Positions 10,561 to 27,715 are shown, counted from the stretch's first letter. The stretch is 64,000 bases of DNA from Actinomucor elegans (GCA_026027325.1 JAMSLZ010000009.1:186001-250000); one strand, 5' to 3'. Made by a program: numbers and translations. The notes: generated from the letters alone by a model not told the origin.

Positions 10561-12423
10561 AAAAAATCGCAGACTATTTTGGCTATCAATTGGAAGCTCC
10601 GGCTTTTCTTTCTGTCATTTGTTTTGGAAATATAAATGGCATGTTCAAAGTATAGTCCATTATACGTCATGTAGGTTCATTATTTGAAAAGATATGGAAC
10701 TCTATTTTTATTTTATTTTATTTTATGTTATTAAATGCTAGAATTATGACTGCATTCCTGAAGGATCAAAAATGGATTCCACCAAGAATATCTTTATTAT
10801 TTGGTGAAGAATTGAAAAAATCTTTATACAATTAGATATATTATTTAGCTGTTTACTATCTTATTTAATAGCTTTTTTTTTTACATATCGGTATTCTTAG
10901 CTATACAAAAGTGAATTAATATGCCAATATTTTTTTCTCTCAGATTCCAAACGAGTTTTCTCTATCATAAATGTTAGATGATCGACAATTAATAAAGATT
11001 AAAAAACGTTTATAATTGTAAGCCTTTGTACCTGTTTTAATAGCATTAGATATAATTTAAAGATACAGTTTATTATATGCTTTTTTTAAAGTGTTTTTCA
11101 TAGTATACTATGCTATTCTTTGAGCATTTCTATTCATATACAAAGTTTGATTTAACATTGTAAACAAAGTAGAGCATATGGCAGTACTGTAATATAAAAA
11201 CATCAACATTTTAAATGAACTATAGTATTATCTTTATACCATTCGGTATACAATCAACTTCTTTATAAGCTACGCGAACACATATTTTACTTATCAATGT
11301 AGTTCAAGGATCAGATTAAAAAAATCAAAATCTGATTCGATCATGATGTTTGCTTCTTCAAAAGAATACTTTAAATATCAGTCTGGTATTCTTTCTCCAC
11401 AGACAGCTTATAAATATCAGATATTGTCAGGTCTCAAAGAGGTTCGAGCGCCCTGTCTGCCCCATTGATCTATGCACTGAAATATATATATATCACTGAG
11501 TTTATCGGATGACTGGAATTGAATGCGAAATGCCATTAAAATATCATACTTTCGTCTGTTTCACGAATGATTGATATATAATATATAATAAAATAAAAAA
11601 CGCAAAGTAAAGTGCTCTCTTTGTTTTTATGAATTAACATTCATAATTATACATTAACATGGATGGATGTTCTACGCTGAGACACATTTGGAATTCGGGG
11701 AATAAAGCGGAGATAGACTTCGTACTGTAATGTGATTACGAAAATCACACCTAGTTCATTAATTAACAAAGAATATTAAAATACTTTTGAGAAAAATATA
11801 GAATAATGATTTCAATTTTTTGTAAATTATTCTATGATTTTACATCAATAAATGCCGGCGTTGTGAGCCGATATACCGTAGTAACCGGGAATTGAATCGG
11901 TGATTTAAATGACGTTCCTTGTTTCCCCTATTAGAATCAGTAACGCGTGCCTGATTCAACAATGAACCAAGGTTTATCAACGGTTTCCGAGCAAAACATA
12001 GAGAAAAGTACGCTCTTTCGAATGAAATGACTTTATTTTCTGTAAGCTAGCAAAGTAGTGCATTAGATGATCCCAAGCGTACGGTAGCATATGCTGCAAT
12101 GGCTTGATTATAAAGTGGACGCACTCTTGGGTGCTTTCAAAAGCAAACGATCAACACCTAACAGCAGCCATGTATCCATAATAACCAGTGATACGAGCAT
12201 ATATCTATTAAAAATCTAATGATTTGACAGTTCTTCTAGGTGATCCTGATAAGGTCCTGATTTTGGTACACGTACACTTATAGATAGGTGCACGAACAAA
12301 GTGTGTAAATGAAATAAAAAGGGAACCCAGCGCGTGTCAAATTGAAAAAACTTGTAACCCATTGGATAATATTTAACTTATTAACTTGGTTATCCCCGCT
12401 TTTATATATATTTCATATACTCT

Positions 12424-12478
12424 TTGTTCTTTTTTTCTTTTTCTTTTTCTTTTCTCTCTTAATCACATAAATCAATAA
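12424..12478 (+). promoter_or_regulatory. Pyrimidine-rich core promoter / 5' UTR of the septin gene
   Basis: A run made almost entirely of T and C, including TTTTTCTTTTTCTTTTTC, ends 9 nt before the septin ATG. Similar CT-rich runs precede the Sip5-like gene (about 26596-26630) and NST1 (about 38358-38400). CT-rich tracts just upstream of the start are common in fungal promoters of well-expressed genes. Confidence 0.45.
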
Positions 12479-12486
12479 CATACACA

Positions 12487-14132
12487 ATGGCACACGTATG
12501 TAGGTTCTATAATATATGACAATCATACTGACTGCTTCTACTACAGAGACTCGGCGGACGTAGAAAGAACGTAAAGAAAGGTTTTCAATTTACCTTGATG
12601 GTTGTTGGTATGGTTTGATGAAGATGATGATGATGACAGTTTTAATTAAAGGCTTATTTGTTATAGGTGCCTCTGGTACTGGTCGTACAACCTTTGTCAA
12701 TACCCTTTGTGATGACCATGTTCTCTCTAAGAAAGAGTGTGATAACCCAGAAGATGCACATAACGAGGAAGGAATTAATATCAAGCCTGTTTCTGTTGGT
12801 AAGAAACTAAATATCCAGCAATTTGATCTTGTAGCTAATCTTGTCTATGTAGAATTGGATGAAGATGGTGTTAGGTAACGCATCATTTATATGAATAGGG
12901 GAAGCCTTTTAGGAGATAATAGGAGCTTACTCTCTTACATGTAGAATTTCTTTAACTATTGTCGATACACCAGGCTTTGGTGATAACATCGATAATGAAG
13001 CTTGGTAAATACTAAAGCATAGCGCATACCAAATATATATTAACCTCGTTGGTAGTTTCCATGAAATTGTAGCTTACCTTGAAAAACAATATGATGATAT
13101 TCTTGCTGAAGAATCAAGAATTAAGCGTAACCCTAGATTCCGTGATAACCGTGTCCATGCTCTTTTATACTTTATTTCACCTACTGGTCATGCGTAAGTA
13201 AACGCGTTTCTTATAACTTATACTGTGTTAACTCAATCATATATTTAGTTTGCGTGAAATCGATATTGAATTGATGCGTAGACTTAGCCCTCGTGTTAAT
13301 GTCATTCCTGTTGTTGGTCGTGCTGATTCTCTTACTCCTCAAGAACTCAAAGACTTCAAGAGAAGAGTAAAATACTTGCTATATATTCATCATATAGATA
13401 TACTAATATTCGATAATAGATCATGGAAGATATTGCACACTACAGTATTCCCATTTATAACTTCCCTTACGACGTAGAAGAAGATGATGAGGATACCATT
13501 GAAGAAAACAGTGAATTAAGAGTAAATATCTAGCAACTAAGCCGAAACGATATTCTAACATGTTTGATTGTAGGCTCTTTTACCTTTCTCTATTATTGGT
13601 AGTGAAGAAGAGATCACTGTGAATGGTCGTACTGTCCGTGGCCGTCAATATCCTTGGGGTGCTGTTGAGGTTGATAACCCCAAACATTCAGACTTTGGTC
13701 GTTTAAGATCTGCTTTGTTAAGGTAAATACTTTTTGATAAAACAGAAAATGTCCAGGCATTCAATTTTATATCTAGTTCTCACTTGCAAGACCTCAAGGA
13801 AATCACTCACGATATCCTCTATGAAAACTATCGTACTGAGAAGCTTAGTCGTACTGTCAATGGAGGTGACCAAGAAGATGCTTCTTTGAATGCTGAAGAT
13901 ATGGCTACTCAAAGTGTTCGATTGAAGGAAGAACAATTAAGAAAGGAAGAGGAAAAGGTAAATCAATGAAACATGGATAGTTTGGCATGTACTCATCATC
14001 TTACCTTAGCTTCGTGAAATTGAATTGAAGGTTCAACGTGAAATTCAAGAAAAAAGAGCTGAACTCATGAGTAAAGAAGAAGCTTTGCGTAACTTGGAAG
14101 CCAGATTAGCACAGGCACAATTAGCTGATTAA
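12487..14132 (+). CDS. CDC11: Septin, Cdc11/AspA type
   Basis: Eleven exons give 364 residues with every junction in phase: 12487..12495, 12547..12607, 12667..12798, 12853..12874, 12945..13004, 13056..13193, 13249..13366, 13420..13521, 13574..13722, 13777..13957, 14010..14132. A polybasic stretch (GRRKNVKKG) precedes the P-loop [17 protein letters not shown]. The G3 motif is DTPGFGD and the G4-type motif is GRADSL. The septin-unique element (about [16 protein letters not shown]) and a C-terminal coiled coil of about 50 residues follow. The pattern [19 protein letters not shown] and [18 protein letters not shown] is typical of the Cdc11/AspA group. Septins form GTP-binding filaments at septa and growing tips. 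The first coding exon encodes only Met-Ala-His. Confidence 0.95.
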
Positions 14133-14849
14133 AGGAAGCTTCAAAACTGATATCTTATTTAATAATAACTTCTTTACTTACACACCTACAATTACCAAAT
14201 CCAGATACACAAACGCACCTTTCTTACTATTATTATTCTTTCTATTATAATCACTCTTTTTACAACTAAAATCTATCTTTTTTTTTTATACATTATTATA
14301 ATCCACCGCTAGTATAAGAAGGCTTCATTCATGATCGCCTTGTTCCTTGTGTTCGGAGTAAGGTCTCTATCTATTGATGGTAGCACGAAATCAAATGAAA
14401 AAAAAAAAAAGATCAGGTTACCCGCCAAACACTTCTAAGTTTAAAATTTTATAAAATTTGCTGTTGTCGATGGCTTGGTATGGTTCAATAGAAACGCATA
14501 TAGTATTATAATATCCTGGAATAAAACTTTTAACTTAATTGATAAGGTGCTTTAACTTGACTAACCCACTAGTTAAAATTGAGTGATACAAGACTAAAGT
14601 TTTTGAAAAACGTGGATGATGGCTGTGCTCTGCTAATCAGACTGGCATGTCGACTAATATACGCCAATAATACAAGATGTTTGACACAGCAAAAGCATTG
14701 AAATAAATCTGGAGTTCCATTAGATGCAGCTGTTCATTTTGAACCCGGACTATTAATCAAATGCTCTATTTGATTGAGATCCATCTAGATCTTACACAGC
14801 ATGCCAATTTTCTAAAATATAAACTCTTATCCTAAAATTGAAATAAGTG

Positions 14850-14883
<34 letters not shown>

Positions 14884-15283
14884 CCACAAATTTCAGATCA
14901 AATTTTTAATACAAGTAATATGTAATAACATTCTCTTTTATATGGCATAACCACTATTAAAACACAAGTAGGAAAGCAGTGCTTATTTAATGGGTTAAAA
15001 AAAACTATACTAATAACACAATATATCCACTTTATATCTATAATGTGCTTTTATTAACGTAGTTTCATTGGCAGTACAATAAATTTACCTATATATTCGT
15101 TTTTGAAGTTTCAATGTTAATGACTGCTGCATAAATAGGTATACTTGTTAAAGTTATTGAGAACAAAAATGTACATATTTGAATACCCGTTCCCACTCCG
15201 CTCCAATCATACTATATTATTTGATTAGTAAGCGCTAAAATATAAACCTCATTTAGTTTTCCTTGCTTTAAAGGATATGTGTT
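14133..15283. other. Spacer between septin and tRNA-Glu
   Basis: Septin 3' UTR, then AT-rich DNA with a run of 27 A at 14854-14880. A weak copy of the dispersed repeat lies near 14715-14770 (CATTAGATGCAGCTGTTCAT, TTTTGAACCCGGAC). No gene is visible. Confidence 0.4.
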
Positions 15284-15355
15284 TCCTTGATGGTCTAGTG
15301 GCTAGGATTCGTCGCTCTCACCGACGCGGCCGGGGTTCAATTCCCCGTCAGGGAA
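15284..15355 (+). tRNA. tRNA-Glu (anticodon CTC), intronless
   Basis: The 72-nt cloverleaf has the acceptor pair TCCTTGA / TCAGGGA, D-arm GTCTAGTGGCTAGGAT, anticodon stem CGTCG / CGACG with loop CTCTCAC, and T-arm CGGGG TTCAATT CCCCG. The middle of the anticodon loop is CTC, decoding GAG. The B-box GGTTCAATTCC is canonical. A T-rich stretch starting at 15360 can serve as the Pol III terminator. No intron is present. Confidence 0.96.
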
Positions 15356-16719
15356 TTACTTTTTATATTTTGAGAATTATTATAGTGTTTGTAGACCCTT
15401 TTTTTTTTTTTTTTTTTTTTTGTTTCGTTGATATTGTTACTCGTAGTAGTGTCAACTTGACTAGAAAATACATTAAAACCAAAAGAATTAGGCATTACAT
15501 GTACGTTTCGTAATGGCCACCAGGTTTATAAGCCTTCCTTCTAAAAAAAATATGAAACAATGGATGCAAGCCTAATTAGAATAATATCAATGTAATAAGG
15601 CAATAATATATACTTCAACTAAGAGAAGGTAGAAAATTAGACAATAAAGGGCCCAATTAATATTCAAAAGTTTAAATATAATGTTAAGATAGAAGAATAC
15701 TATAAAAAAAATAATTAGTGTTATTAGAAAAAAAAAATAGAAGTCAGTTCATTACAATGTTTAGGTTGTTGTTGCATTCAATGGGTTATAATATTAATAG
15801 TGTTATAGGCAAATAGCCAAATACCATAGAAAAAGTTTATTTGGAATTGCGTATAGATATCGATAATCAACATTATAAATTACATATCTGCTTATTTGTT
15901 AACACAACAACATTATTAAATGACAACCCTTACTCCAAAGATACTCTCAATGCTTACGCTTAAACTACAACTAGTTCAATGAACTGAATGTAAGTTACTA
16001 CTGATCATTAATGTATGGTATACAACTTATACCCAAGTACGGTAAAAGGCTTTAGTAGTAGATTTGTGATTTATTTGAAGCATATACTGGTTATTGGTTG
16101 TGACATTAAACTGAACTTTGAGGAATGGTTTAATAGATCATTGCACTTATATACTACTAGATTACATAAAATATATGCTTTTTACGGTGAATTCATAATA
16201 TATAATATATTCATTTTGCTTTAGTCAAAAGATAGTCCTAGTGAATGCAACGCTTTATTTTGAACGCAAGTTAGTCATTAAATGCGACATTAAACCTGGA
16301 TCGGTCAAGAAATGTATAAATGGAAAAAGTAGCTCAACTTCTGAAAATTAGTGGATACTTGCCAATAAATCAAATGCAGTGGTATTTGATGCTAGACTGG
16401 GAGACAGATAAAGTGCACATGTTGAAAAATATATGCTTATACCAATGGATTACGAAGCACGGTAATATATTTCTTAGATGGCTAAAGAACTCATCAGCAC
16501 ATACCAAACTCAAATCAAGATGCGCCTTTCTGGTTTATTCAAAATATACAAGCGCCCTCTTATCTCACCATGAAAGCAGCAAAGAGTCACAACTAAAAGC
16601 CAATAGCCAATCATTTCTATGCAAGCTCCTATATTTGGTCTTAGTCACTCGTTCCTAATATATATATATCAACCTTTCTTTCGTTTTCTCTTTCTTCCAT
16701 ACAACTTCATCTCTTACTC
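15356..16719. other. AT-rich spacer with repeat copy and unsupported ORFs
   Basis: A run of about 22 T occurs at 15400-15421. Open frames at 16015..16224 and 16320..16658 (112 residues) lack recognisable domains or splice context; the second begins right after repeat copy i. They may be decayed sequence. A CT-rich tract precedes the next gene. Confidence 0.35.
16240..16320 (+). repeat. Dispersed repeat copy i (ATGCGACATTAAA family)
   Basis: The block reads TTTATTTTGAACGCAAGTTA, GTCATTAAATGCGACATTAA, ACCTGGATCGGTCAAGAAAT. It is the clearest plus-strand copy and serves well as a reference for the family. Confidence 0.75.
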
Positions 16720-17575
16720 ATGACCAAAAGTCAAACCAAAATAAGGGATTCTGCCGAAGCTAAACGGTGGTTAATAGTCGGAGCCTACAAAGCCGGAGCT
16801 AGTGAAAAGCATGTAGCTCGCATATCAGGACTTTCGACAACCGCTGTTCGTAATATCATTCTCAACTACAAACGTACTGGAACACCTTGTATACCAAAAA
16901 AGATACCAAACAAAGGTTTGCCATCCTTTCTTTTACTGATACCTACATAAACTGACACCTGCATTAGTGCGACAAAAGCTGATAGTCGAATATGACGAGA
17001 ATGGTGAGATTATCAATACAGACGATGAAAACGAGGGGCAAGACAAGAACAATCAAGAGCAAGACACGCAGATGAAAGATAGTGAATTACATATTATCAC
17101 TAAACGATCACCAATAACCAAGAAGAATGCGCACAAGAATAAGCTAAAACAAAACAGCGTGATACAACCGAATATAACTACCAAAGACATTATTCGATAT
17201 GCAATGGATCAAATGCGAATATCAGACCCACCTTGTAATGAAACTGCTTCAGTAGTAGAAAACCTTTCTTCATCATCATGGCATAATAATGCATTACCTC
17301 CCAAAATAAAGACTACTGCTGATAACACTCTGCCAGCCAAGTTGCCTCCGCCTTCAAAGTTTGAACAGAACATAAGAGGCTATGAACTATGGACGCATGA
17401 GGATGATATGGTATTGTTAAACCACGTACTTCATCATCTACATGGTGGCGGCTGGTCTGAACTCGAAGTCAGATTTAATGGACGCCATTCGGCCCGACTT
17501 TGCTATGCTCGCTGGAGACATTTGAAGTCTTTGTTATTAAAAGGCATTACTGACAAACCGCATACACCTTGGTAA
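16720..17575 (+). CDS. Tc1-type HTH plus Myb/SANT DNA-binding protein
   Basis: Two exons (16720..16915, 16968..17575) give 267 residues. The N-terminal about 60 residues form a homeodomain-like HTH (AEAKRWLIVGAYKAGASEKH, GLSTTAVRNIILNYKRTGTP) of the kind found at the start of Tc1/mariner transposases. A charged, Asn/Lys-rich linker follows. At about 205-260 is a single Myb/SANT repeat (LWTHEDDMVLLNHVLHHLHG, GWSELEVRFNGRHSARLCYA RW) with the expected aromatic residues. There is no DDE catalytic domain. I infer a nuclear DNA-binding protein, perhaps a transcription factor that captured a transposase HTH. The stop is 44 bp from the stop of the convergent Lec1 homologue. Confidence 0.8.
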
Positions 17576-17619
17576 CTTTTATACTACAATTTTATTTTAA
17601 AATATGATTAAAAAACCCC

Positions 17620-20163
17620 CTATTGTTTCTTCATGATTTCTCTGACTTGTACAACGAATGTGGGTGCAATTCTTGGGATAATCTCAAGAGTGGGAGGACG
17701 AAGGGTAGATTCATGAGCTACAAGATGGTTACTACTGTTACTATTAGTAGTATTGATGGAAATATCATCGTCACTATCATAATCAATCTCTGCCATATCA
17801 TTAAATACACCCATGACTTCCTTGTTATCGGGTAAGAAATTAAAAATCTCTTCACTATCAGCAACGTCACTGGTGCTCATCAGCTTTTGACGTTTGCGGT
17901 CCAAATGTCTTTGCTTGCGAGTGCGATGATAAGTACACAAGTCATCAATCTCCTTTTTGAGAGCAGGATATTCAGCGGCAGTGATGCCAGCATCAAGAGT
18001 GACCTTTTCAAGATCCACGCGTTCTGGGAAACCATTAGCTACAAAGCTAAACAAGGAATCGACATAGCCCAACAAATTATCAAAGAGTTTGGTCTTATCT
18101 TGAGCATGTACGTTATGAACAAACTGATAAAACTCTTCTTCATGTCTTTGTACAAGATCGATGAAAGGCTGAGCTGTATTGGTTGCGTCTTGCACATCCA
18201 ACTTATCAATTACTTCAATCAAGTCGTTGATAAAGCTTGAAACGTGACCGATAGTATCACCAATATTAGCTGCCTTGTACACTTGAGCCAAAGGTTCGTA
18301 AAAGATGGCAAATAAGTCCTTGATGATTTCACCAGTGACACCTTGGAATACAAGTGCCATTAATACTTCTTGCTCTTGCTTGCGAGCATAAAGAATCCAG
18401 AGCTTGTACAAGTTTTCAACCAGTTCACGGTGTTCGACTTTGCCAGGTTGATTCGCAAATGCCACCTTGAGGATTTGCTGAGGAGTTAAAACTGGTGCAA
18501 TAGTAGGGTTCTTTAACAGTTCAAGTGTCTCATTGATTGGTGTAGACTTGCCCAACGAGACACCTGCAGGAAGTTCAGTTTTGGATGCGTTGGCTACCTT
18601 TTCACAAAGAGGAGGATCGTTGATTTTGATTTGAAGCTCTTCGATATCTTTGGAAAGCTCTTTTGTTTGCTCGCTCATGTTAGTCAGCATGATTCTATGT
18701 AAAAACAAGCGTTAATATTAAAGTATATTTTCAGTTTTTTTTTTTCTTTAACCTTTGGAAAAGACTTCTACCGCCAAAAGGTTGAGCCAAGAACAGGTCC
18801 AAGACGCCTTTAACCATAGAAAAGGGGTTTGATAGTTTCAAGATTTGAGCAATGGTGCGGTAGGGCATTAAAGAATGAGTGCGCTTCAAATTTGCTACAT
18901 TTTCAATAGATCTATCGGAAGTTACAAACTGCGTATGAAGAACGAAAGCAAAACTAACAACATGTCAGTTACACATATAACACACGGGCCTTGTACTCAC
19001 TTGATTCTTCCCCATTCAAGGGCTTTACGTAATTCTACAGGCAACTGACTGATTGTTTCAGTTTTCTTGATAATTTCAAACACTTCAACGAGTCCGTTTG
19101 GTTTCATGATTTGCTTCTTAAGCATATCCAATAATCCATCCAATTCAACAATCTTCTTGTCTACTTCAGAACGGAATCTCTTTTCCTCATTTAATCGGTT
19201 TTCATCCATTTGAGCACGGCGAGCAGCATCGGATTGCTCCTTGGCAGTCAGCTGGATAGGATCATTCATCAAAAAATCGCGAAAGATATCACTATTGGCT
19301 ACTTGTGTCTCGGCAGATAGACGACGAAGGAACGATCGCAACATGATGCGATCCTTTTCACGATGAAGATGTTGGGAATTGATATCACGCGCTTTTGAGG
19401 GTACGCTGGGTAACTCGAGGGTAGGGAACATTTTTTTGAGATCTTCTCGGAGCTGGCGGAAGTGCCCATGACGCCTTGCTACAAACACAGGCTCAGAATC
19501 GCCTTCAGCCATCACTAGCCGAGTTTCGATTATAAACTCGGAATGTAAATGCTCTCGAATTGTTCGCACTTCACTGATATCTCTTACAGTCACAACATTT
19601 AATCGAATGCCATTCAAACCAATCCACTCCAAATAATTCTCATCGCTTTCCAATTGTGTCAGAGTGAGTTTTGAAGCCAAGTCTTCATCATCGTTATCTG
19701 TGTCAGTGCTCAGTAAATGGATGCTTTCTTCTTGACCTTTAGCCTTGATACTAGCCGATAAAGATATAATCAATAGTTTTTCAACCTTGTAGAGCAACAC
19801 GCGTCTTTGGGAATCTTTAGCACTTTTAGGAACATACAAGTCGAGCTTCAACTTGCTGTATTCATCCAAAAATGCCTGTAGCTTTTCGAAAAAGCCTGCT
19901 TCATCACCCTTTTTTAATAATGGAAATTCAAGCACAAAATGTTTGGTAAGATACTGCAGGAACGGATAATCATTGGCAGTTTCAGCGGTAGGTTTGATCA
20001 AAGTAGATAATTGAGTAGACTTTTTGATACTGTCAATCTCTGTCTTTAGCTGCTGAGAAATAAGCTCTCGCTTGAAATAATGTAGTTGCTGAGGATTCAA
20101 GTCCATAATATATTGGATAAAAGGATAAAAGGGAAATACATTTGCTACCGCTTGTTTATTCAT
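17620..20163 (-). CDS. LEC1: Lec1-like PX protein with PXA and PXB (DUF3818) domains
   Basis: Three exons (20163..19001, 18953..18753, 18694..17620) give 812 residues. The N-terminal region (QLHYFKRELISQQLKTEID) is PX-associated PXA. A PX domain follows (about 215-330: RRHGHFRQLREDLKKMFPTL, PSVPSKARDIN, LRSFLRRLSAE). The second half contains the PXB helical domain (SNPFSMVKGVLDLFLAQPFG, KLWILYARKQEQEVLMALVF). This architecture is that of yeast Ypr097w/Lec1, linked to sterol and lipid distribution and phosphoinositide binding. The start at 20163 was chosen because an upstream in-frame Met (20250) adds an atypical hydrophobic stretch; this choice is uncertain. The C-terminus is acidic. Confidence 0.9.
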
Positions 20164-21730
20164 AAACGACAATTCGGAGTTTTTGGGTTTTCGCGAATAC
20201 AAAAATAGAATTACACAATGATGTAATAAATATCTCTTTTTGAACATCAATCAATTATGCCAAGACGCAAGAAAAAACACTAATCAATCACCGTATGTCG
20301 TTACAAGAACAAATGAGACACACCCTCGCTCAACGTATATTGATATTTGAATACTTTTATTAGGTGATAGTATTATCAATCTTTTGCCTACTTTTACACC
20401 TTGACAATACAGGTTCGAAATCTTGGGATGCTTGTTTTTTTGAGGGCACTGACACCTGATACATTTCAGTCAATCTCATAGCACCCGGTTTCAACTTTTT
20501 GATTGATGATATAGACATTGAAAGTTGGTAACGCAGTTTTTTTTTTTAAGTAGAGCAAATTGTGCACATTATTTTTCGAACCAATATGGGACTTAAGGTA
20601 ATTGTAGCTGATAATCTCTACAAACAATTAAGAAAACTAACAACATGTACGACGGAACAAGACAAACATAAGTCTTGCTAGTATTCCATCCAGAAGTATT
20701 GCCAAGTTTGATGTTAGCATGCAGGAGTACTATTGTCTCACTTTGACTACAACAAGGTAGACTTGCATTTGTATGACACTAAGTTCTTGATCATTACGGT
20801 GCTCTAGAAGAGGCTGAGGGCTACAAGATTACGATTCATTAATGTCTTTGCTTCTCAACTGCTATCAATCTGGTTAATCAACGAATGTGGATATGGAGGG
20901 ACAACCAAATGCATTTCTGGCCGCAAGGTTGATTTACTTGTTAAGCTGCTGACAATTGATATTTATAATGATACCAAGACAATCGAATTTTCAGCAGCAA
21001 AATCCAAATGGAGTGATATCAGTAGTGCATTTATATTTAGCCAGCAAAACAAGAGCCTTCGAACATGTAAATCCTTTCTTGCCAACATCCTTCAAAAACT
21101 CGAAGCAATAGCTTTGTGCTTGGTTTGAGTTTTGTTGATATATTGATTTAACGAGCACATATAATTTAATGTTGGATTGGTACTTTTCAAGCCTTGCAGC
21201 CTACATGTTCAGTTTTTGCTATTAAAATAACCAAGCTTAATATTTTCTGCCTGGCTGCGTATCTGATTTCAACGATTTCCTGAGCTGTAGCAAGTAAATT
21301 CTACCTATGTTGTTCACATTTAAGGTATGTTATAACGAAGATTCTAATAGTAAATATTAAATCATGCAACATTCTTGTAAAAGTATATATTAATCAAAAC
21401 AGAAGAAAACATCAATGTTGCTTTGTGGATGAAGGGATATAAATACATCATACACTCAAATGGACTATATTCAAATAAAAAAGCTCATTGAAAAAAAAAA
21501 AAAAAAAAAAAAAAAAAGGTTGATTTTTTTAAAGGCCCATTTAATCGCGAATTTGTCAGTTCTAAAATTGCGAATTAAATATGAAAATTCGTTGAAATGA
21601 ATTAACAATTAGGGATTGGTACCATGAGCACTGTATATACGTTTTTGATACGAAAAAAAAAAAAACGAAATTTCTATAGATTGTGCTTGGTGCGAAGTGT
21701 ATTTATATATACAATTGCCTATTACACGTT
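20164..21730. other. Spacer with a decayed gene-family copy
   Basis: A 52-codon open frame on the minus strand (20518..20360, starting MSISSIKKLKPG) could be a small gene or upstream leader but has no independent support. From about 20590 to 21360 the plus strand carries protein-like but stop-ridden sequence homologous to a copy at 46660-47040 (separate entry). A run of 27 A occurs at 21491-21517, followed by the 3' flank of the SRPK gene. Confidence 0.4.
20990..21360 (+). pseudogene. Decayed copy 1 of an unidentified multicopy gene
   Basis: It contains AAATGGAGTGATATCAGTAG then CATTTATATTTAGCCAGCAA. After about 270 more bases comes TGTAGCAAGTAAATTCTACC, and the stretch ends AGTAAATATTA. The same blocks in the same order occur at about 46665-47030, with many substitutions. 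The reading KWSDISSAFIFSQQNKSLRT is open for about 40 codons before stops appear. I do not recognise the family. Confidence 0.55.
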
Positions 21731-26649
<4,919 letters not shown>

Positions 26650-27715
26650 ATGGGCATATCAAATTCCAAGCTCAAAAAATTACACATTATTGATTATGGG
26701 TCTATAGTGCCGCTTGGGTTGTATGAAAAGAACGATGGATATGACTTGAACACAGTGCAACAACTAATCGTATCTAAACGATTGTCTCCGTTTTATAAAG
26801 GTAACGTCATGTAATGTATGGAAACTTTTAATAAAAGAGAATATTACAGGTTTATCAAATCCCTTACAAGTAGAGCTAGACTGCTGTAACACAAGTGCAA
26901 AAAGAAAGAAGAAAATCCTAGGCAGAAAAAGAAAGCTAAATCAAAGCGACTATATCCTTTATCTTTCCAAAAACCAAAAAACACTTTATGATATCTTATA
27001 CGGAAACTCGGTTGAGTGTCCCATCTGTTTCTTGGTATATATTATGTTAGACTACGCTGACAAACAGACTAACGTAACCATATCTTAGTATTATCCTGCC
27101 AATATAAACTTTGCTCGCTGTTGCGACCAACCAATCTGCACCGAATGTTTTGTGCAGATAAAGAATACGCATGCTGATTACCCTACTGCTACTGGTTCTG
27201 ATATCGTGTGCCCTTACTGCATGACTGAAAACTTTGGTATCATTTACCACTATCCATCTCAACCGATATCGCTTGAAAAGGTACAGATGATATAGCCATT
27301 AATAAGCATGCTTATAAATTATGGTCTAGTGCTATAAAGCGAGATCAACAACCTCTGGCTTATCAGATTACGAACAACTAAAACGTAAAAGTATTGACTC
27401 TAATCATCCAGACGTTGTACTTAGTGGTAAAAACTTGTATGCACTCATCATAGAGATGTTACTCATTTATCCATAGACCATGTTAGGTCAAAACTGAGCC
27501 TAGAAAGCAATGACGGTAGTGGATCCAATTCTTTATTACGGGGAAGCTCAATTCAATTATGGTTTCAATCCAGAAACGCAACATCTCCAGTTGATCGATA
27601 TGTTTCCACTGTTAGATTAGATGATGTGATGCTCATGAATTCAATTAGGCAATCGTTGATTGATAAAGGAATTTATCAAGGAAATATTAGATATTCTTCA
27701 CGTCAAGTCGCTTAG
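26650..27715 (+). CDS. SIP5: Sip5-like RING-type zinc-finger protein
   Basis: Five exons (26650..26800, 26850..27034, 27089..27280, 27330..27426, 27477..27715) give 287 residues. The protein starts [12 protein letters not shown], a strong N-myristoylation pattern (Gly2, Ser6, Lys7). A RING-like finger spans about residues 107-165: [28 protein letters not shown], then [11 protein letters not shown]. The motif C-P-I-C-F-L-Y-Y-P-x-N-x-N is typical of fungal Sip5. In yeast Sip5 interacts with the Snf1 kinase and the Glc7 phosphatase regulator; plant DA2 is a related E3. The C-terminal half is Ser-rich with [20 protein letters not shown] near the end. Function as an E3 is inferred from the finger. 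Confidence 0.85.

Larger units (their letters stand above)
9255..12486. other. Long AT-rich spacer with decayed sequence
   Basis: About 3.2 kb without a supportable gene. Open stretches at 9481-9696 and near 10128-10230 (encoding KVYYGIRHLEEATFGRG-like residues) have protein-like composition but no start or splice context. They are probably gene or transposon remnants. A repeat copy lies at 10490-10560. A segment of higher G+C (about 11850-12050) contains GCCGGCG and ACGCGTG motifs unlike the surrounding DNA. Just before the septin start is a T/C-rich promoter stretch. Confidence 0.4.

Noticed and set aside
11440..11470. GGTTCGAGCGCCC resembling a tRNA B-box
   Set aside because: No matching A-box or cloverleaf could be drawn around it.
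16320..16658. 112-codon plus-strand ORF after repeat copy i
   Set aside because: No recognisable domain, begins directly in repeat tail, and lacks a promoter-like tract; kept only as part of the spacer note.
20360..20518. 52-codon minus-strand ORF upstream of Lec1
   Set aside because: Could be a leader or small gene, but there is no homology, splice or promoter evidence to separate it from chance.
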